A stretch of DNA of 64,000 bases from Cantharellus purpuraceus (GCA_025174535.1 JALBUN010000023.1:806001-870000); one strand, 5' to 3'. Numbered from the stretch's first letter, positions 45,440 through 59,127 are shown. Made by a program: numbers and translations. The notes: a model not told the origin generated them from the sequence alone.

Positions 45440-48400
45440 ATGTTCTCGACCAGAGTGGGTTTACGCTCGTGGATTGCTACAACTTCCTATAGATCTTTAG
45501 CGTGCCTTCCCAAATCATCCGCTCGTACCGAATCTACCTCATGCGCGACTTCAGCCACTTCGAGTTCTCCACAAAGTGCTCTCGAGGATGTGCAGGACGG
45601 CTCTACTAAGAACGTCAAAGTTGATGGATTATTCTTCCTTGATTCTGTGTTTCCCATCAGACTGGGTACTTGGGAGTTTGTAATATTTCCTAAGGCTTTG
45701 TACATATACATTACTGATGTCCGGATCATGCAAGCCTTCGTCATTATATAGCGCTATTGCGAAAGGAACCTCTGATGGAAAGTCTTGAAAATATTTTCAA
45801 GGAAGTGCGTGTTCATGGCTTTGAGGTCCACAGTGTAGAACCTAGGTTGGCTCTACTTTTCATTGAGTCTGCAGAATTGTTCAATCTTTGCGAGACAGGA
45901 TGAAAGATGGTGGTATTTTCATCAACTTTCGATACTCCTCTAAAACGGTCTCGGAACTTGAGATTACTCAGGTTCCCGGGATAGCTTCAGCAACGACTAA
46001 TTCAGCTCTCGCTGAGATAGAGCAGACTCTGACAAAAAACATATCTGCCAAGGGCGGTTTTCCTTCTTGGCTAGGGGTGAAGCATGGAAGTTTATGGGAG
46101 GTGCGTGGGACTCCTTGGCGCGAAGATATGAGGCGATTCGCGAGCTCGATCCTTCGTGTCTCTTTTGAAGGACCAGACGTGTGCGACGAGCAGATATGGG
46201 AAACACTAAGGGTATTAACTAGATTTTTTTTGTGGTCATAAATTGGCTAAAATCATCTGAATAGCCATATGGAAGAATACGTGACCTTCAATCACCTGGA
46301 CCAGTCCCTGTAGGAACACTCCGATCCGCCATTGTCACCTTTGAGCGAACGGCGTCTGCTACTATTGCTCACAACTGCATCTATGGGGCCTATGTGCCAT
46401 CCTCAGTTAAAGAACCGAGATCACTAACGCGGTTAATCACATCGTATGAACGACCAATCAAAGCGCACCTTATCCGAGACTGGTTAGCCTCGCATCCCAG
46501 GATTGTCTTTCCCTTTGTAGTATTCTTGTTGGGCACTCTGACTTACACCGTGCGTGTCTCGATGACGGTTGTTGATCGTTAGGCTACAAGCCTCACAGTG
46601 TTGATGCAAGGTCTTCGACCCGATACGCGCGGTTGCTGTGCAAGCAAAGGTTATGGGATGGCTCGATTACCGCAGTAAATCGATCAACTCATCGGGTATG
46701 ACAACCTTATTCATTTTAATTTTCTGGTGCAGAATTTGCTTTGACAAAGTGGTTACGTCGCAACACACTTGATCGGCTCACGCGAGCTTCTGATGCATCA
46801 CAAGGACATTATTCCGCCCCGACCGATACAAAAGTGTGGAAGGATCGACGAGATGCTGAAACAACTATTGACAGCTATCTCTCTGACTATCCATGTTCGT
46901 GCTTCTTGTCTGTCTGAGGCAACAACGTGTGACTTTCAAATCATTTAGCAACGATCACTTTTGTTCATGGACCGGTAGGAAGTGGAAAAAGTCGACTTCT
47001 TCGCTCAGTGCTTGAAAGATCCAATAGGTACTTCCTAGATCTGTCTTATGTTTGTTGACACTCCTGTACTGATGTTGAAACAGACGGACTATGCTGATTG
47101 ACTGCGCCGAAATATATGCCGGTGGGTCAGACGCCGCGATGGTCGCATCACTTGCGGAACAAACAGGATATTGGCCGGTCTTCACCTTCCTCAACTCCAT
47201 CAACAATCTCATTGACCTTGCCAGCGTTGGTATGATTGGACAGAAAGGTGAATAGCTAGAAACAAGTCTGTGGCCCATTGATTTATATGCCCCTGCAGCT
47301 GGACTGAGCTCGTCGTTGGAAGATCAAGTGACGCAGATTCTAGAAGTTGTCGCCAGTGGTTTACGCCGTGTTAATGTGTCTCGTCGCAACGAAGCCGAGC
47401 ATCACATCAAGCGTGCTCAGAATCAAGAGAAAGAAGCACTTGCAGATGCCGAGCGACGAGAACGTATTAGGCGTGGAGTCTGGCATGACGGTCGTATTGA
47501 TTGTGTTGCTGGAAATGGTGTTATCTCGGAGCTTGGCGTCGGTATCGAACATTTCGAGGACGAGGACAAGGAATATCAAAAGTATCACGATGACAAGGAC
47601 GCGAATGCAGCCACACAGGACAAACCAAATAATAAATCATTGCGAGAACGAGTGTACAGGAATGAGCAGGACGTAGGCTCATTGCCTGTGGTCGTCATCA
47701 AGAATTTTGGCACGGAGGTAAAGCCAGGGAAAGTGGAAGTCCTAAATGCACTGGCAGCATGGGCAGCCGATCTGATTTCGAATCGTGTAAGTTGTTCTTA
47801 TCTCAAGGGGATGCCCAAGCTCAGCATTGCACTATCTTTCCATCCAGATTGCTCATGTCATTGTTGTCAGCGACAACCGCGAAAATGCTAAACTACTGGC
47901 CAAAGGTGCGCAAGACGTTTTTGTCTGTTAGATAGGGACTGACATGTACAACCAGCGTTACCTACGAAGCCTCTTAATGCAGTTGCTTTAACTGATGCCG
48001 ACTCCGCCAGCTCTCTGTCGTACATCAACCAGAGGCTCGAGGAAGCAAGCGTTGAATATAATATTAGCCCAGACGAGGTACACCTCATTGAACGCTTAGG
48101 TGGTCGAGCGAGCGACCTTGAAACCGTATGTATCTCATTCAGTTTGCATATTATAAGACTAAGTATCCCAATCGCCAGATTACTCATAAAGTCCGTGCAG
48201 GGCAAAGTGTCGCCGATGCGATTGAAGACATTATACAACGAGGAGTTGCAGAATTGCGGAAGAATGCCTTTGGAGACGATTCGGAAGACGTGAAGGGGCT
48301 ACCGTGGACAAGACAACAGGCATGGGCTGTACTTAAGCTCCTTGCACAGAAAGATGAGGTCTGTATTCGATGCTACGCGATCCCGCATCATTCCTGATAC

Positions 48401-48955
48401 TACTTCGAACGGATGGCAGCTTCCATATTACCAAGTTTTATTAGAATTTCCATTCAAAGGCGACGAGAGTCCGCTACGGGCAATGGAACACACTGAGGTG
48501 ATTTCGATCACGACCCAAGATGGTATGTACACTTTGCAAGTGCAAGGCGTTCAAGGTTCGGAAATGATGACATTATTTTAGGTCGACCGTCGACGATTCG
48601 GCCAGGAAAACCTATCCACCGTTATGTCTTCCAACGACTTCTCGCCGATAAGGTTTTCAAAGCAACGCAAGATATGGCATACAACGAATTGCTCATCTCC
48701 GGATTGGATTCTAAGATCAAATCAGCTGAGTCAGAGCTTGTTGTGCTCAAAGACATCTTATCAGGGCCAGAGAGGTACAGCTCTGCAATATCACGGGTAA
48801 CTGCTCGAGCGAGATATTTAACAGACAAGATGTTGGAGGCGCAGCAGAAGTTAGCGAAGCTGGAGAGTGAGAATGCAGAATTGAAAAAGTTGCTGAGTGG
48901 CGAACCAGAAAAAAAGGAGCATAATAAGTCGAGAGGGTGGGCATTATTATGGTGA
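45440..48955 (+). CDS. YME2: mitochondrial escape protein 2 (Yme2/RNA12)
   Basis: Inner-membrane protein that maintains mitochondrial DNA nucleoid structure. About 850 residues in many exons. The chosen ATG gives MFSTRVGLRSWIATTSYRSL, a good targeting peptide; an in-frame ATG 99 bp upstream (45341) gives a more acidic, less suitable start. The RNA12 region reads DGLFFLDSVFPIRLGTWD, LRHYIALLRKEPLMESLENI and GGIFINFRYS. Then come the RRM-like SPGPVPVGTLRSAIVTFERT and a membrane segment (RIVFPFVVFLLGTLTYT). The ATPase has Walker A FVHGPVGSGKSRLLRS. VVVIKNFGT, IAHVIVVSDNRENAKLLAK and LIERLGGRASDLET follow, and the tail is a coiled coil (DKMLEAQQKLAKLESENAEL). Divergent from BMT2 with 107 bp between starts. 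Confidence 0.9.
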
Positions 48956-49112
48956 TATTTCTGTCTATAATAGGGATGAGAAAGGCGCTGTAAAGCTTTG
49001 ATTGGAACGTGCCGGGAAGAAAGGGAACAGGTTTCAAATCCCGCAAGGCTTGGACTAAGATTTTCCTTCCGCCCTCCTCGTCGTTTCACGTTAACGTTTC
49101 TTGTTGTTGATC

Positions 49113-50952
49113 ATGACTTCCACTTCTACTCCGGACATATCCTCGCTCACTTTGTCCCCTCAACGATCCCAGCAACGCCCTAATGAGAATTATGAAACAT
49201 ACGACGGAAGGTCCCCATACCACTACTCTACTTCTCCTCCAGTCATTCCCGGACAGAATCCTTTTAACACTTCTCAGGTCTCATCAACCCCATTGAAGAA
49301 TAAACCATCCAGAGCTGGATTGCCCGCGGTCAGTGTTGCCCGGAACGCTCGCCACTACAGTTGACACTGATATCACTCCCCGCAGCAATGGCTAGACAAC
49401 ACTGCAATTCCCTCCGACGCGCGGTCCCTTTCTCCTCCACAGAGTTCTGACATCTCCTCTGGTGGCGGGTCACCTACTATGGGTACCCAATTACCCACAC
49501 AAGGTATGCAGCAGGCCGCCGCGGGTGCCGATGACGAAATCATTCCTACTGCCATCGTCATAAAAAACATACCATTCAATGTCAAGCGTGAGACTCTTCT
49601 CGATATAATCGTACGTGTCACTGTATAACCCCCCAGTGTACTTTACGACTTGTAATAAAGGTGTCTCTGAACATCCCCACGCCGTACGCGTTCAATTACC
49701 ATCTCGATCCTGCGGGTTCGTTCCGTGGACTTGCATTTGCCAACTTTCGTCTTCCTCAGGACGCCGATGCCGTAGTAGCAGCGCTGAACGGCTTCGATGT
49801 GCAGGGGCGCAAGCTTCGCGTCGAGTACAAAAAGGTCCTGCAAGCTGGTGAAAAGGAACGTATCGAGCGAGAGAAAGCCATCAGGAGAATGCGCTCGATG
49901 CAGCTTGAGAAGGAACAGCAAGCACAACAGCAGCAACAACAACACCAGGGATATGACGAGTTTGGTCCAGTGGTGACGCCTGGCTTGACACCTTCACGGT
50001 CGTTTTCCACCGGCATGGGCATGGTCAACCCTTATCAACAGACTTACTCCACACCTCAAATGCCGCCAATTCCGCCACAGCCACCTTACATCAACGCGTC
50101 CCCACCCCATGCTTCTCCCGCGCCACCACCACAGCAGCCAGCCGCCACACCTGCGAAGTCTAATACTGAACTCGATCTCAACGACCCATCTACCCTTGAT
50201 ATATACTCCCGTATCTTGTTGTTCAAGGACGATCATATGCGGGATGAGTTAGCCTTTTCTAGAACGCTGTCATCCAAACAGCGCAGGGTTGTGCACCTAG
50301 TGGCTCAGAAACTGGGTGTATATCATTATTCAGTGGGTGAGGGGGATGAACGGTATGCCGTCGTGACTAGAGTAGATCCACAGGGCAGAGTACGTATTAC
50401 TTTTTAACTGATTTTCTTTCGTTATTCCGACATGACTTCATGGTTCAGCCGGCTGCACAGCGCGCCGCGTCGCAGACTTTTTCACGCGCGCCATCTGCGT
50501 ATCTGTCTCTGAGCTCACCCATGGACAGTCCAACTAGCACTCTGCGGTCCAAAAAGTCAATGCCTGATATGAAGACATTACACACAAGCGCTCCTCGGCT
50601 CAGCACGCGTTCATCGAATGGCAACATCCGCGAGGGGTATTACACGATCGCGTCACCCTCTCGACGTTCTCCTGGAGGATTTGGAGCCCTCTTTGGGGCA
50701 GGTGGAGGGTTCGGCAACATAGGCAATTCGGGGTCTGTGCCGCCTGTTCCTAGCCTGCCTGCGGGTATCAATGGTGGCTCAGCGGGTGGCGGTGGGGGTG
50801 CAAGTGACGGACCGAACAGCGGAGTTGTGAGACAGCCGAGAGGTCCCAGTGGAGCAGGTGGGTTCGGCACGAGGAGAGAAAGGGCTTCGGCGAGTGAGAC
50901 TACGTCGCCGCGGGGATTAGAGGCAAGAACTCATGAACCCTTGGAAATCTAA
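49113..50952 (+). CDS. RRM and R3H RNA-binding protein, PIN4/Cip2-like
   Basis: Likely cytoplasmic mRNA-binding regulator related to yeast Pin4 and fission yeast Cip1/Cip2. Four exons, about 555 residues. An N-terminal Ser/Pro-rich part precedes the RRM: TAIVIKNIPFNVKRETLLDI (RNP2), then GSFRGLAFANFRLPQDADAV (RNP1). A basic helix follows (KERIEREKAIRRMRSMQLEK), then a Gln run. The R3H domain is DIYSRILLFKDDHMRDELAF, then LSSKQRRVVHLVAQKLGVYH, YAVVTRV. The last exon is Ser/Gly/Pro-rich with many potential phosphosites, as in Cip2. The start is the ATG giving MTSTSTPDISSLTLSP. Confidence 0.9.
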
Positions 50953-51664
50953 TCCATTCACGGCCAACCCTACCCATGTTTCGCTGTGTGGGCAGCCATG
51001 GCTTGGGCGACAGTCTATCCCGTCTATGTCTGCGTGGTGATTTTATTCTTGCAACAATGGTTAACAATTTTCTTAGGCGTTCCTGTTTCATCCATGTGTT
51101 TTGGTGTCTTTTCATACTCATGAAGATCACAAGTATCGTATCCGTTCATTTCGTTTCTCCTCGCTACTTCTCTTTTCCTTGCATCACTCCTTTATAATCA
51201 TACCACCAACCTTTATGTATATATACACCACAGCGAGTCGGTGGCGTTGTCTGTACGTGAAATTTGCTTCTACGTCGCTTGAAGTTGTCTGAAGTTTGAG
51301 GTGTTGACAGGTTATGTGAAGATAATATTTCCGCCAACTCAGAATAAAAAAAAACCATTAGAGATGGCTGTGGATGGTATGTCAAGAAAATCGCAACAAG
51401 TGATGATATTACGCATCCGGTTTCCAAGATTCACCGGAGCCACCTTTCAAGCGAGTGACGATCATCGATCTGCGATGATGAACTGGCAAGAGCGTGTTGT
51501 TAGGCGTCCACCCTTGATAGTAACTTCAAGTGAGGTGTGTGTCCATATGGGTCCCTTCTGTTCTGCGAAACTTTAAACGATCTGAAGAGACATCCGATGC
51601 ATACAAAGCGAGACAGCACAAGAAACATATACAATGAAATAATACTCTGATTGTGTGCTCCATA
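50953..51664. other. intergenic, no gene recognised
   Basis: 3' flank of the PIN4-like gene and promoter of the next gene. Short ORFs on both strands lack a family signal. Confidence 0.5.
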
Positions 51665-53262
51665 ATGTACTACATCCCGAGCGCTCCCATCCCGAAGGTA
51701 CTCCAGACGCCTTCGCTGCTCCGTGTCATCAGCTACGGCGCGTTCCTCTGTGATAGGTATGCTCACAGTTTCATGGTATGCCTTTGTTATGATGCATGGT
51801 GCTGAAGGTGACACAGGACACACTGTCTTCTCAGCCATTCCACTAGAACAAGGTACCTGGCTAATATGCCCATGCGGTAGGAGCGTTATTATTATTTATT
51901 CAGTCCTAGGTTCAAAGGTTTGCGTGCTACAGGTTAGTTATTACGACGAACCTGTCCGAACGCGACCAATCCGCCGCCCAGCTTATCGTACGGGACGAAG
52001 AGTTATCGGATGCCTCAGAATGTCTTCTTGGTTCTCCTGCCAGCGAAGGTGGTTTGGTAATTTCAATGTCATCGTGGGAGCGCCTGTCTTTCGAGCCAGG
52101 AAATGATTCCTTGCTTGTTCGCACGGGGCTCGTACCTGGCATCAGCCAGGACAGTGTCGAGAATATCTCGGTTCTTGCACGCGATGGTATCCTAGAAATC
52201 GAGGTTGCCAGGAGTCCATCTTTCAATGCAATGGTGTGCATCGAGATGTCATCCCCACACACTCAAGAGGAAGATTCCATTTAGTGAGCACCTTGTCCCC
52301 CCGGGATTGAATTCCTGACGATTCTGTTTCATAGCGACGATTCTCCCTACTTTTATCCACGCTTGGATGTGGAGACATGGCCAGCTTGTACATTTTCACC
52401 TTCTAGGAATGTTCCGTCAATTCTGCAGATGCTGCCAGAGGATACAAGCATCTCCGCCTCGTCATCATCCTTCTTTGAGGCGCTTTTAACATCAAGTTCA
52501 TTTTCAAATACCAAAGACGCCGAGAGCATTTCTGCGCTGAATTCAGACACCAGTACATCATTGTTTGCCCTCCCGGTTCCCAGCTCTGGTAGTGCTAGCT
52601 TTGACTCAGTAGTTGGCGACTCTCAGCTTAATGGGATGGATCTGTATGGTGCTCAAGATCTTGTTTGCGACATCTCCCTTCAGTTTTACTCTGCAGTGCC
52701 ACCGGGTGCACAGCATTCATTCGAACTGGATTTTCCACTATTGCCGTCACCCAGTGATGCTGCTGAATTCATTGCCGAAAGCTCCGCACTTCCCACCACA
52801 GAAGAGGTATCCCTCGATCCACTGAGCCCAAACTTCAAAATACTACTTGATCCCGATGCTGAGCTTGTGAGCCGGTCTTCGTCTGTCAATATCATATCTC
52901 TAGCTGCATCCTCGTCCGTACAATCCTTGATGATACCTACCTTCTCCAGCATGGAGAGCCTGATACAAACCTCTCTCGATATCTCTGACTTTTCCTTCGT
53001 CTCATCATCCTCCCTTTCGTCTATTTCATCCATCAGGTCGCTATGCCAGCTCTCCACATTTGCATCTATTGATGATCTCGTGAGCATTCAGCTCCCGGCG
53101 TGCTACGAGGCGGAAGCTGATGACAATGACGACGCATTCGATCCTTTGCCTCCCGGTATTGCATCACCATTTCATGGCTCTGATATGTTGCACGCATTCA
53201 AGGAGAACTTGATGCAGCTAAGGTACATGCGCCATTCACTGCCTTGCCTCGAAGAAGAGTAG
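51665..53262 (+). CDS. hypothetical Ser/Asp-rich protein
   Basis: Unrecognised. The best model starts MYYIPSAPIPKVLQTPSLLR at 51665 and splices through a tiny exon to LVITTNLSERDQSAAQLIV. It continues RDEELSDASECLLGSPASEG and SMSSWERLSFEPGNDSLLVR, then one intron (about 52284-52335) to YDDSPYFYPRLDVETWPACT. The rest is one long exon ending LMQLRYMRHSLPCLEEE. The second half is acidic and Ser-rich with a loose pattern of Ser-Ser-hydrophobic repeats (SSVQSLMIPTFSSMESLIQT, FSFVSSSSLSSISSIRSL). An alternative start at 51789 or 51759 gives a different N-terminus, so the first 30-50 residues are uncertain. No signal peptide, membrane helix or enzyme motif was seen. Confidence 0.6.
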
Positions 53263-53732
53263 GATTCATGGGACCATGCCCCCACCGCTCCCGGTCCCAA
53301 CTTCCCTGATTTCTTGTGGCTTTCTCTCGTTATACTTCATCTCTCTCGCCTCGTGTTTCCACTTCTCTTTCTACATTATTTGTCTTTCTCGCCTCTGGAA
53401 CCTTTGCATATAATATTTTCCAGACCAATATGTTGCATGCTGTGATAGGGAGCAGCACGACGTAATACTCTTGACATTCACATAATGTTTGGTTCATCGT
53501 GAGGTGCGAAAAATAATACCATCACATGGTCAAATAGCACTTTGTCGTCACCGTCCCTGTAGAGAGCAATAGAATGATAATTATACGTCAAGTCACTGAT
53601 GGATTGTTGGCGCGTGAGGCGTGACGTCACCTTTCTGTCATTCTCTAATTCGCGGGAAATTCCAAGTCTAACGAAATGGTATCCTAATAATCCGAATCAT
53701 AGAAAACACCAACTTTTTAAATAAGATAGGCA
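53263..53732. other. intergenic upstream of small coiled-coil gene
   Basis: No coding signal. Contains a perfect CRE palindrome (separate entry). Confidence 0.5.
53622..53629. promoter_or_regulatory. CRE-type palindrome TGACGTCA
   Basis: Perfect 8-bp ATF/CREB bZIP site about 104 bp before the predicted ATG of the small gene at 53733. Function is inferred. Confidence 0.4.
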
Positions 53733-54238
53733 ATGTCCCTAGGAGAAGGTAAATGCCATAGTTGTGCCTCCTTCTCGCATTGTACTCATCTTGGTGTGCT
53801 GGATACTAAATAGCTGATGCTAAGTTTCCCGGTCAGTCTATTGCTACCCCCCCATCTCCTACGCCAGAGAATCCTGGAGCTGTCTATCCAAAATCCTCTC
53901 CGGCACCTGCATCGACACAAGAAGTGCCCGGGTCAGCACAGAGCAATGCCTGCCCCGGTGGCAAACGCGGAACAGCCCTTTCCAACCCGTTTGACTTTAA
54001 TGCTGCGATAGAAAGGCTCGATAAAGAGCTCGATAATGTCATTCGGCACCTGGAGGAGGAAGAAGAGGTGAGAAGGATTGGAACCACTGTATGGCAGTCG
54101 CCGTTGGTCGAAAAGTTTAGACGTTGGAGGGGTGAATTGGATGTGATAAGAGGAAGGATGAAAAAAGACCACTCACTTGTAGATCATCAGTGTACTGTAC
54201 CAGGAAATGTGCAGGAGGGAGGAATGTTCGTTGACTGA
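53733..54238 (+). CDS. small hypothetical coiled-coil protein
   Basis: Unrecognised protein of about 144 residues. A 16-bp first exon (MSLGE) is followed by an intron ending ACTAAATAG. This gives ADAKFPGQSIATPPSPTPEN in frame; other acceptors shift the frame. After a Pro/Ser-rich part comes NPFDFNAAIERLDKELDNVI then RHLEEEEEVRRIGTT and VEKFRRWRGELDVIRGRMKK, which form a probable long helix or coiled coil. The tail is polar. No signal peptide or membrane segment. The first exon is inferred only from splice signals. Confidence 0.55.
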
Positions 54239-55618
54239 CTCTGACCCTGACTGCCTCATCATGTACATCGTTTACTTGACGTGCAGTTATATTCCGTGTC
54301 GACTCTGGACCCAGAATAGTATGATTGTTTATTTCTCATGAAGATTAACAGTAGCGTTTTTTTTTTGCTATGCTCTATACTGTTATGACTTCATAATCAC
54401 AACAATATCAAGACGACTCACCAGTCGAGCAGGAGTGAAGGAGGGATAGGGATGCATAGGAGCACAAAGGAGGCTTAGAGGAGTTGAGGGGTAGGGGATT
54501 GTGATTGGGACAAAACAGGGATATGGAAAGGGGAGATATAGGGACTAGGAGACATGGGCAAAAGAATGGACAGGTGAACGTCTCTCCTTGGTCACATTTT
54601 TTAATTCTGTTTTTCGATGGACACTCTAGTTAGAATCAATCATTCACACACTTCACCGTCATTTCCCTTCATCCCTGTCTCTCAGGACTTTTATCACAGA
54701 CTTATAGTAGAAAGCCTAGCTAGCTACGAAACGGACTAGAACATTTTTCTCCAGACTATTCTTTGTATCAGTCTGTCTTTGTATGAATAACTGCTTTATT
54801 AAATTCTCTATACTTCGAAGTCATATTACTTCCCTGTGAATCCTTCGACTGAATCTTGCTATTCATCATATCTGTCTATTCGAACACTCCCCACGATCCC
54901 ACAATGCTCCAGGAACATTTCGAGGCTGCATATATCTGCATATTCCTACATACACTCACCTCACTGCACTCCCTGTCACTCCCTAGGCGCCAAATATCCC
55001 GGATTCATCACATCATAGCACCTCAATCACTTTCTAATTAACATCACACGACTCAACTTCTCCCGGGGAAGCCGGCATCCGTACGAACACTATTTTACAA
55101 CATATACCATATAGCTTGCCGTGTATATATGCAATCAAAGCAAAGATTGCTTGACCACACATGAACAACGCGACCTCCACTCTACAAGATCGATCCCCCC
55201 TTATTTGCAGAGGACGCATGACTGGGTAAAACCGGTGCCTACAGCACACAATCGAAGAACTGACGCTTATTGAACTGATGCTCCTTGATCGCTCTCTTAC
55301 CCGTGACTGTCGACGTCAGTGTTCAAATTCACCACCTATATGGAGGATGTCCATCATATCTTCGAGACGAGTAAGCAGATGAGGTTGCATTTCTTCTTCT
55401 GTCTCTAAAACTATCGCTGAATGTCTTTAGAGAGGGTGGGCCATGGCCAAACCAGAGTGGAAAGATCAGGGCTGCAAACAGTGATCTCATGGCACAGGTC
55501 ATGTAATGTATGCAGTGCAGTATGCTGATTCGAATACATTGGTTTATCCAAGCAGCTGAGGACTTTGACTTCTGGCGCCTGATAGAATTTCAAGATCTAT
55601 CACCCTGGCAGGGTTCGA
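54239..55618. other. intergenic, 1.4 kb, no gene recognised
   Basis: The largest gene-free stretch in the window. A 150-bp block at about 54425-54585 is strongly purine-rich on the plus strand. The rest is AT-rich with short ORFs lacking any family signal. No terminal repeats or transposase remnants were seen. Confidence 0.5.
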
Positions 55619-57916
55619 TTAAGTGCCATCAGATCCTGGCTCACGAACAGGATCGATAGAATGAAGCGCATATCGGCTCTGTGAACGTATCCATTTGCCG
55701 TATTTCTGTCAGGGGAGGTCAGACCGGAATGCTATAGTATATGAATTGAAAAAGCATGCGCACAAAAAATAGAACAGGTACAGGGATACACGCGGAGGCG
55801 AGGAAAGCAAAGACACTGGATGCCCATTGGTCGCCCAAGGCACGGAACAATGGTTCGCTGAACAGCGGGAATGCAGTGGCGAAGATGGAGCGGAGGAGGA
55901 TGGTAGCGGCGAGTGCGCTGGCGCAGTAGAGGGTGTATGTATCCATGAGGTAGGCGTTCAACGTGGTCATGATGAGGATAGTGCCGAGACCGAAGGGGAT
56001 GCCGGCAAGGATTGGGACAATGGCAGGGATGGAGGGAAAACTGGTCCTAGTGGTAAGGTGTGATGTGAGAATGACTGGGAAGGGAAGGGAAGAATATATA
56101 TGATGACAGACCATGCGAACCAGAACATGCCTACGGGGAGGGCGACGGCACCAGCTATTGCGCCGTACATGCGACTGTAGAGGAGAATTTCGTGGATGGG
56201 AATGAGATATGTGATTTGGCTGGATACGTTTGGAACTCTTACGCTTCAGGCAGAGCCTTTCCACCTGACTCGTTCATTGCACGCCAGTACAACCGATTCT
56301 GCAGCGGGGTACTTGCAATGGCTATCCACTGTCCAAGGGCGATGCCTAAAAATGCCAGTCCAGTGTCTCCGGGGGTAAAATGCCGATGCTCCTCGAACAC
56401 AATGGGGTATGCAACGAATTGGGAGTAGAGCGTTGCATAGGTGATGCTGATATAGATGGAGATAGAGGTTATTATTGGCTCTTTGGCGAGGAAGACTGAT
56501 TTTGATCAAGAGCAGGTGAGTTGAAGGATGCGAGTTGTGAAAGGACTGAACATAGAACGTACCGAATGGTCGCTTTAGGTTGACGAGGAGCACTGTTCGT
56601 AATGATCGTTGTGTATCCGCGTCGTATACGCTAGTGTAGTAATATTGACCTCTGGACTCGGCCTGCAGTTTTCGTGCACGTCTACGGAGTAACACGGGAG
56701 GATACTATGAGAGATGGATTCATGTCACATATTTTAGCAGGGTAGGGATGAACCTAGTGATCTGGAAGTGCGTGCCGTCTCTGCGAGGTTGATGAATGCA
56801 AGAACGACAACCAGCCCCGAAAACCCAAGCATTATCCAAAAGTCTATTCCTGTGGGTTGTACAAACATTTTTGAGGTTCGATCGTCAATGGAAGAGCCTT
56901 AGCCAGGAGACCGCACGCACGCCATCCATTTGATAATGCTTGGGACACGAATCCACCTACAATTGGGCCAGAAACTTCCCGAAAAGACAGGATAAATGCT
57001 CTCAACATATTCTGAGCCAACTGATGGCACACCTGGGCCAAAAAAGGTACACAAAGAGTAAATGGCTGTGGCAAATCCGCGGTCACGAGGTGACCACATG
57101 TCGCTAACTTGTCCACCTCCGTTGCTGATAGGTGCAGAGCCTAACACACCTGCTATAAAGCGACAGATGACGACAGTCTGAGGATATATAAGCATATAAG
57201 GTATGCCAAATATATCCTGAAGGTGACTTACCTGAATATTGGTTGCCAGTGCCCCTCCAAGATGGAAGAGGAGATAGGGCGTATAAGTGCATAAAAAGAC
57301 TATTCGCTATAAATTATTGATGGTTGATAAGGGTGCGTTGACGTGAGATCTTTGGCATACACGACCGTAGATCTGCAGTTGCCCAGTTATGTCACCATGA
57401 TTCGATTCACGTGAGTAAAAACGCACCTCGCTCAACGGGGCAAATAACAGAGGGCTTAGACATGTGTTATTTTTGAATATATGCATCGTTAAATGACAAT
57501 ATACCCTACTCCGAAGCCAAGGACATAAAGCGAAATGCCGAGAACTGCTATTGTTCGCGAGGTGTGCAAAGCATCGACCATGAAGCCAAGACCTCCTGAG
57601 TATGAGGAGGATGCAAAAGAGACATTCCATGTTGCAAACGCCAGCTGGGCACGCACCGCATTGCGTTATATATCAGGGCATATATGCTTCATATTCGAGC
57701 GCACCTGCATGGTGAGCAACCATCGTCTGGATGCAGACCATTCTCTGGGATTCTCTGGGTCGTGATCGTCCCAGTCTACGAGAAATGGATCTTCAGCTGT
57801 GCCATTCCCGGGGTACTTGGGAGTCGCGGAATGGGAGACATGGTGTGTGACGATAGACTCCACGTTGTCGTTGACGGATTCCGCGGAAAGTTCTGCCGGA
57901 AACTCAGGAGAGGACA
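55619..57916 (-). CDS. MFS drug/polyamine-type proton antiporter (DHA1)
   Basis: Twelve-helix plasma-membrane exporter of the DHA1 group; substrate unknown. More than ten exons. The cytosolic N-terminus reads PKYPGNGTAEDPFLVDWDDH then DPENPREWSASRRWLLTMQ, the family's NPxxW start. Membrane segments include LAFATWNVSFASSSYSGG, TIAVLGISLYVLGFGVGPLL and FAPLSEIYGR (motif A), FRFIAGVLGSAP-type helix 4 and SPRDRGFATAIYSLCTFFGP, spliced to VSGPIVGGFVSQALSNGWR (motif C). Later helices end FGLGTILIMTTLNAYLMDTY and SSVFAFLASACIPVPVLFF. The last exon gives KYGKWIRSQSRYAL and a short tail. Apparent frameshifts around 56900-57100 are introns. The start is the ATG just inside a run of 12 G. Confidence 0.87.
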
Positions 57917-58528
57917 TTGAAGGGGGGGGGGGGGTGTGAAAAGAGGAACGAGAGAGGGAAAGGAATAAATAAGCCGGAAGGCCCTCTGAAGGACACATTC
58001 CCGACATCGTGATTCGGCAGGGCGGCACAAGAGCCGAGAGCGGAGTCAATATCAATACCGGCGAGGATTGTGAATCCACAAATCACGTTTTACTGGTGGC
58101 AGTTAGTAAAGCTCTTGTGGTTGGTACTCGTAGCAATGAGTCGCATAGCCTGCAGAATACTGTAGACGAGAGATTTAGACTTTCAATGCTCTCTTATTGC
58201 TGGACTCGTATGCAGCGGATGCTGCTTGCGAGGCCATCTTGCATAACTGGGATGTGCGAGTCATTTTGTCGCCAGTAGATAGTCAGTCGCATTAATCTAA
58301 ACATGTAGGTAGTGAAAGGAAAAATAGTGCTGTCGGTGTCTGAACTTGTCAAGTCACGGTAACGGTAGTCACGGCCCCTAACTTGCGTACGTACCTCGTG
58401 TATCCGCCACCCTATCCATCGACTTCACCACCACTACTGCAGCTCGTCCCTCTTGTACGTGTCATTCTGCACCCTTGCCATTATTATCATGTCCCATTAT
58501 TATTGTCTCCCATTTTGCTAGATTCATC
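57917..58528. other. divergent promoter region MFS/ATG8
   Basis: Contains a run of 12 G at about 57921-57932, next to the MFS start codon, and no coding signal. Confidence 0.5.

Positions 58529-59127
<599 letters not shown>

Noticed and set aside
56880..57120. Frameshift in the MFS transporter near motif C
   Set aside because: A GT..AG intron joins FFGP to VSGPIVGGFVSQ in frame, and the next intron follows GWRA; the gene looks intact.
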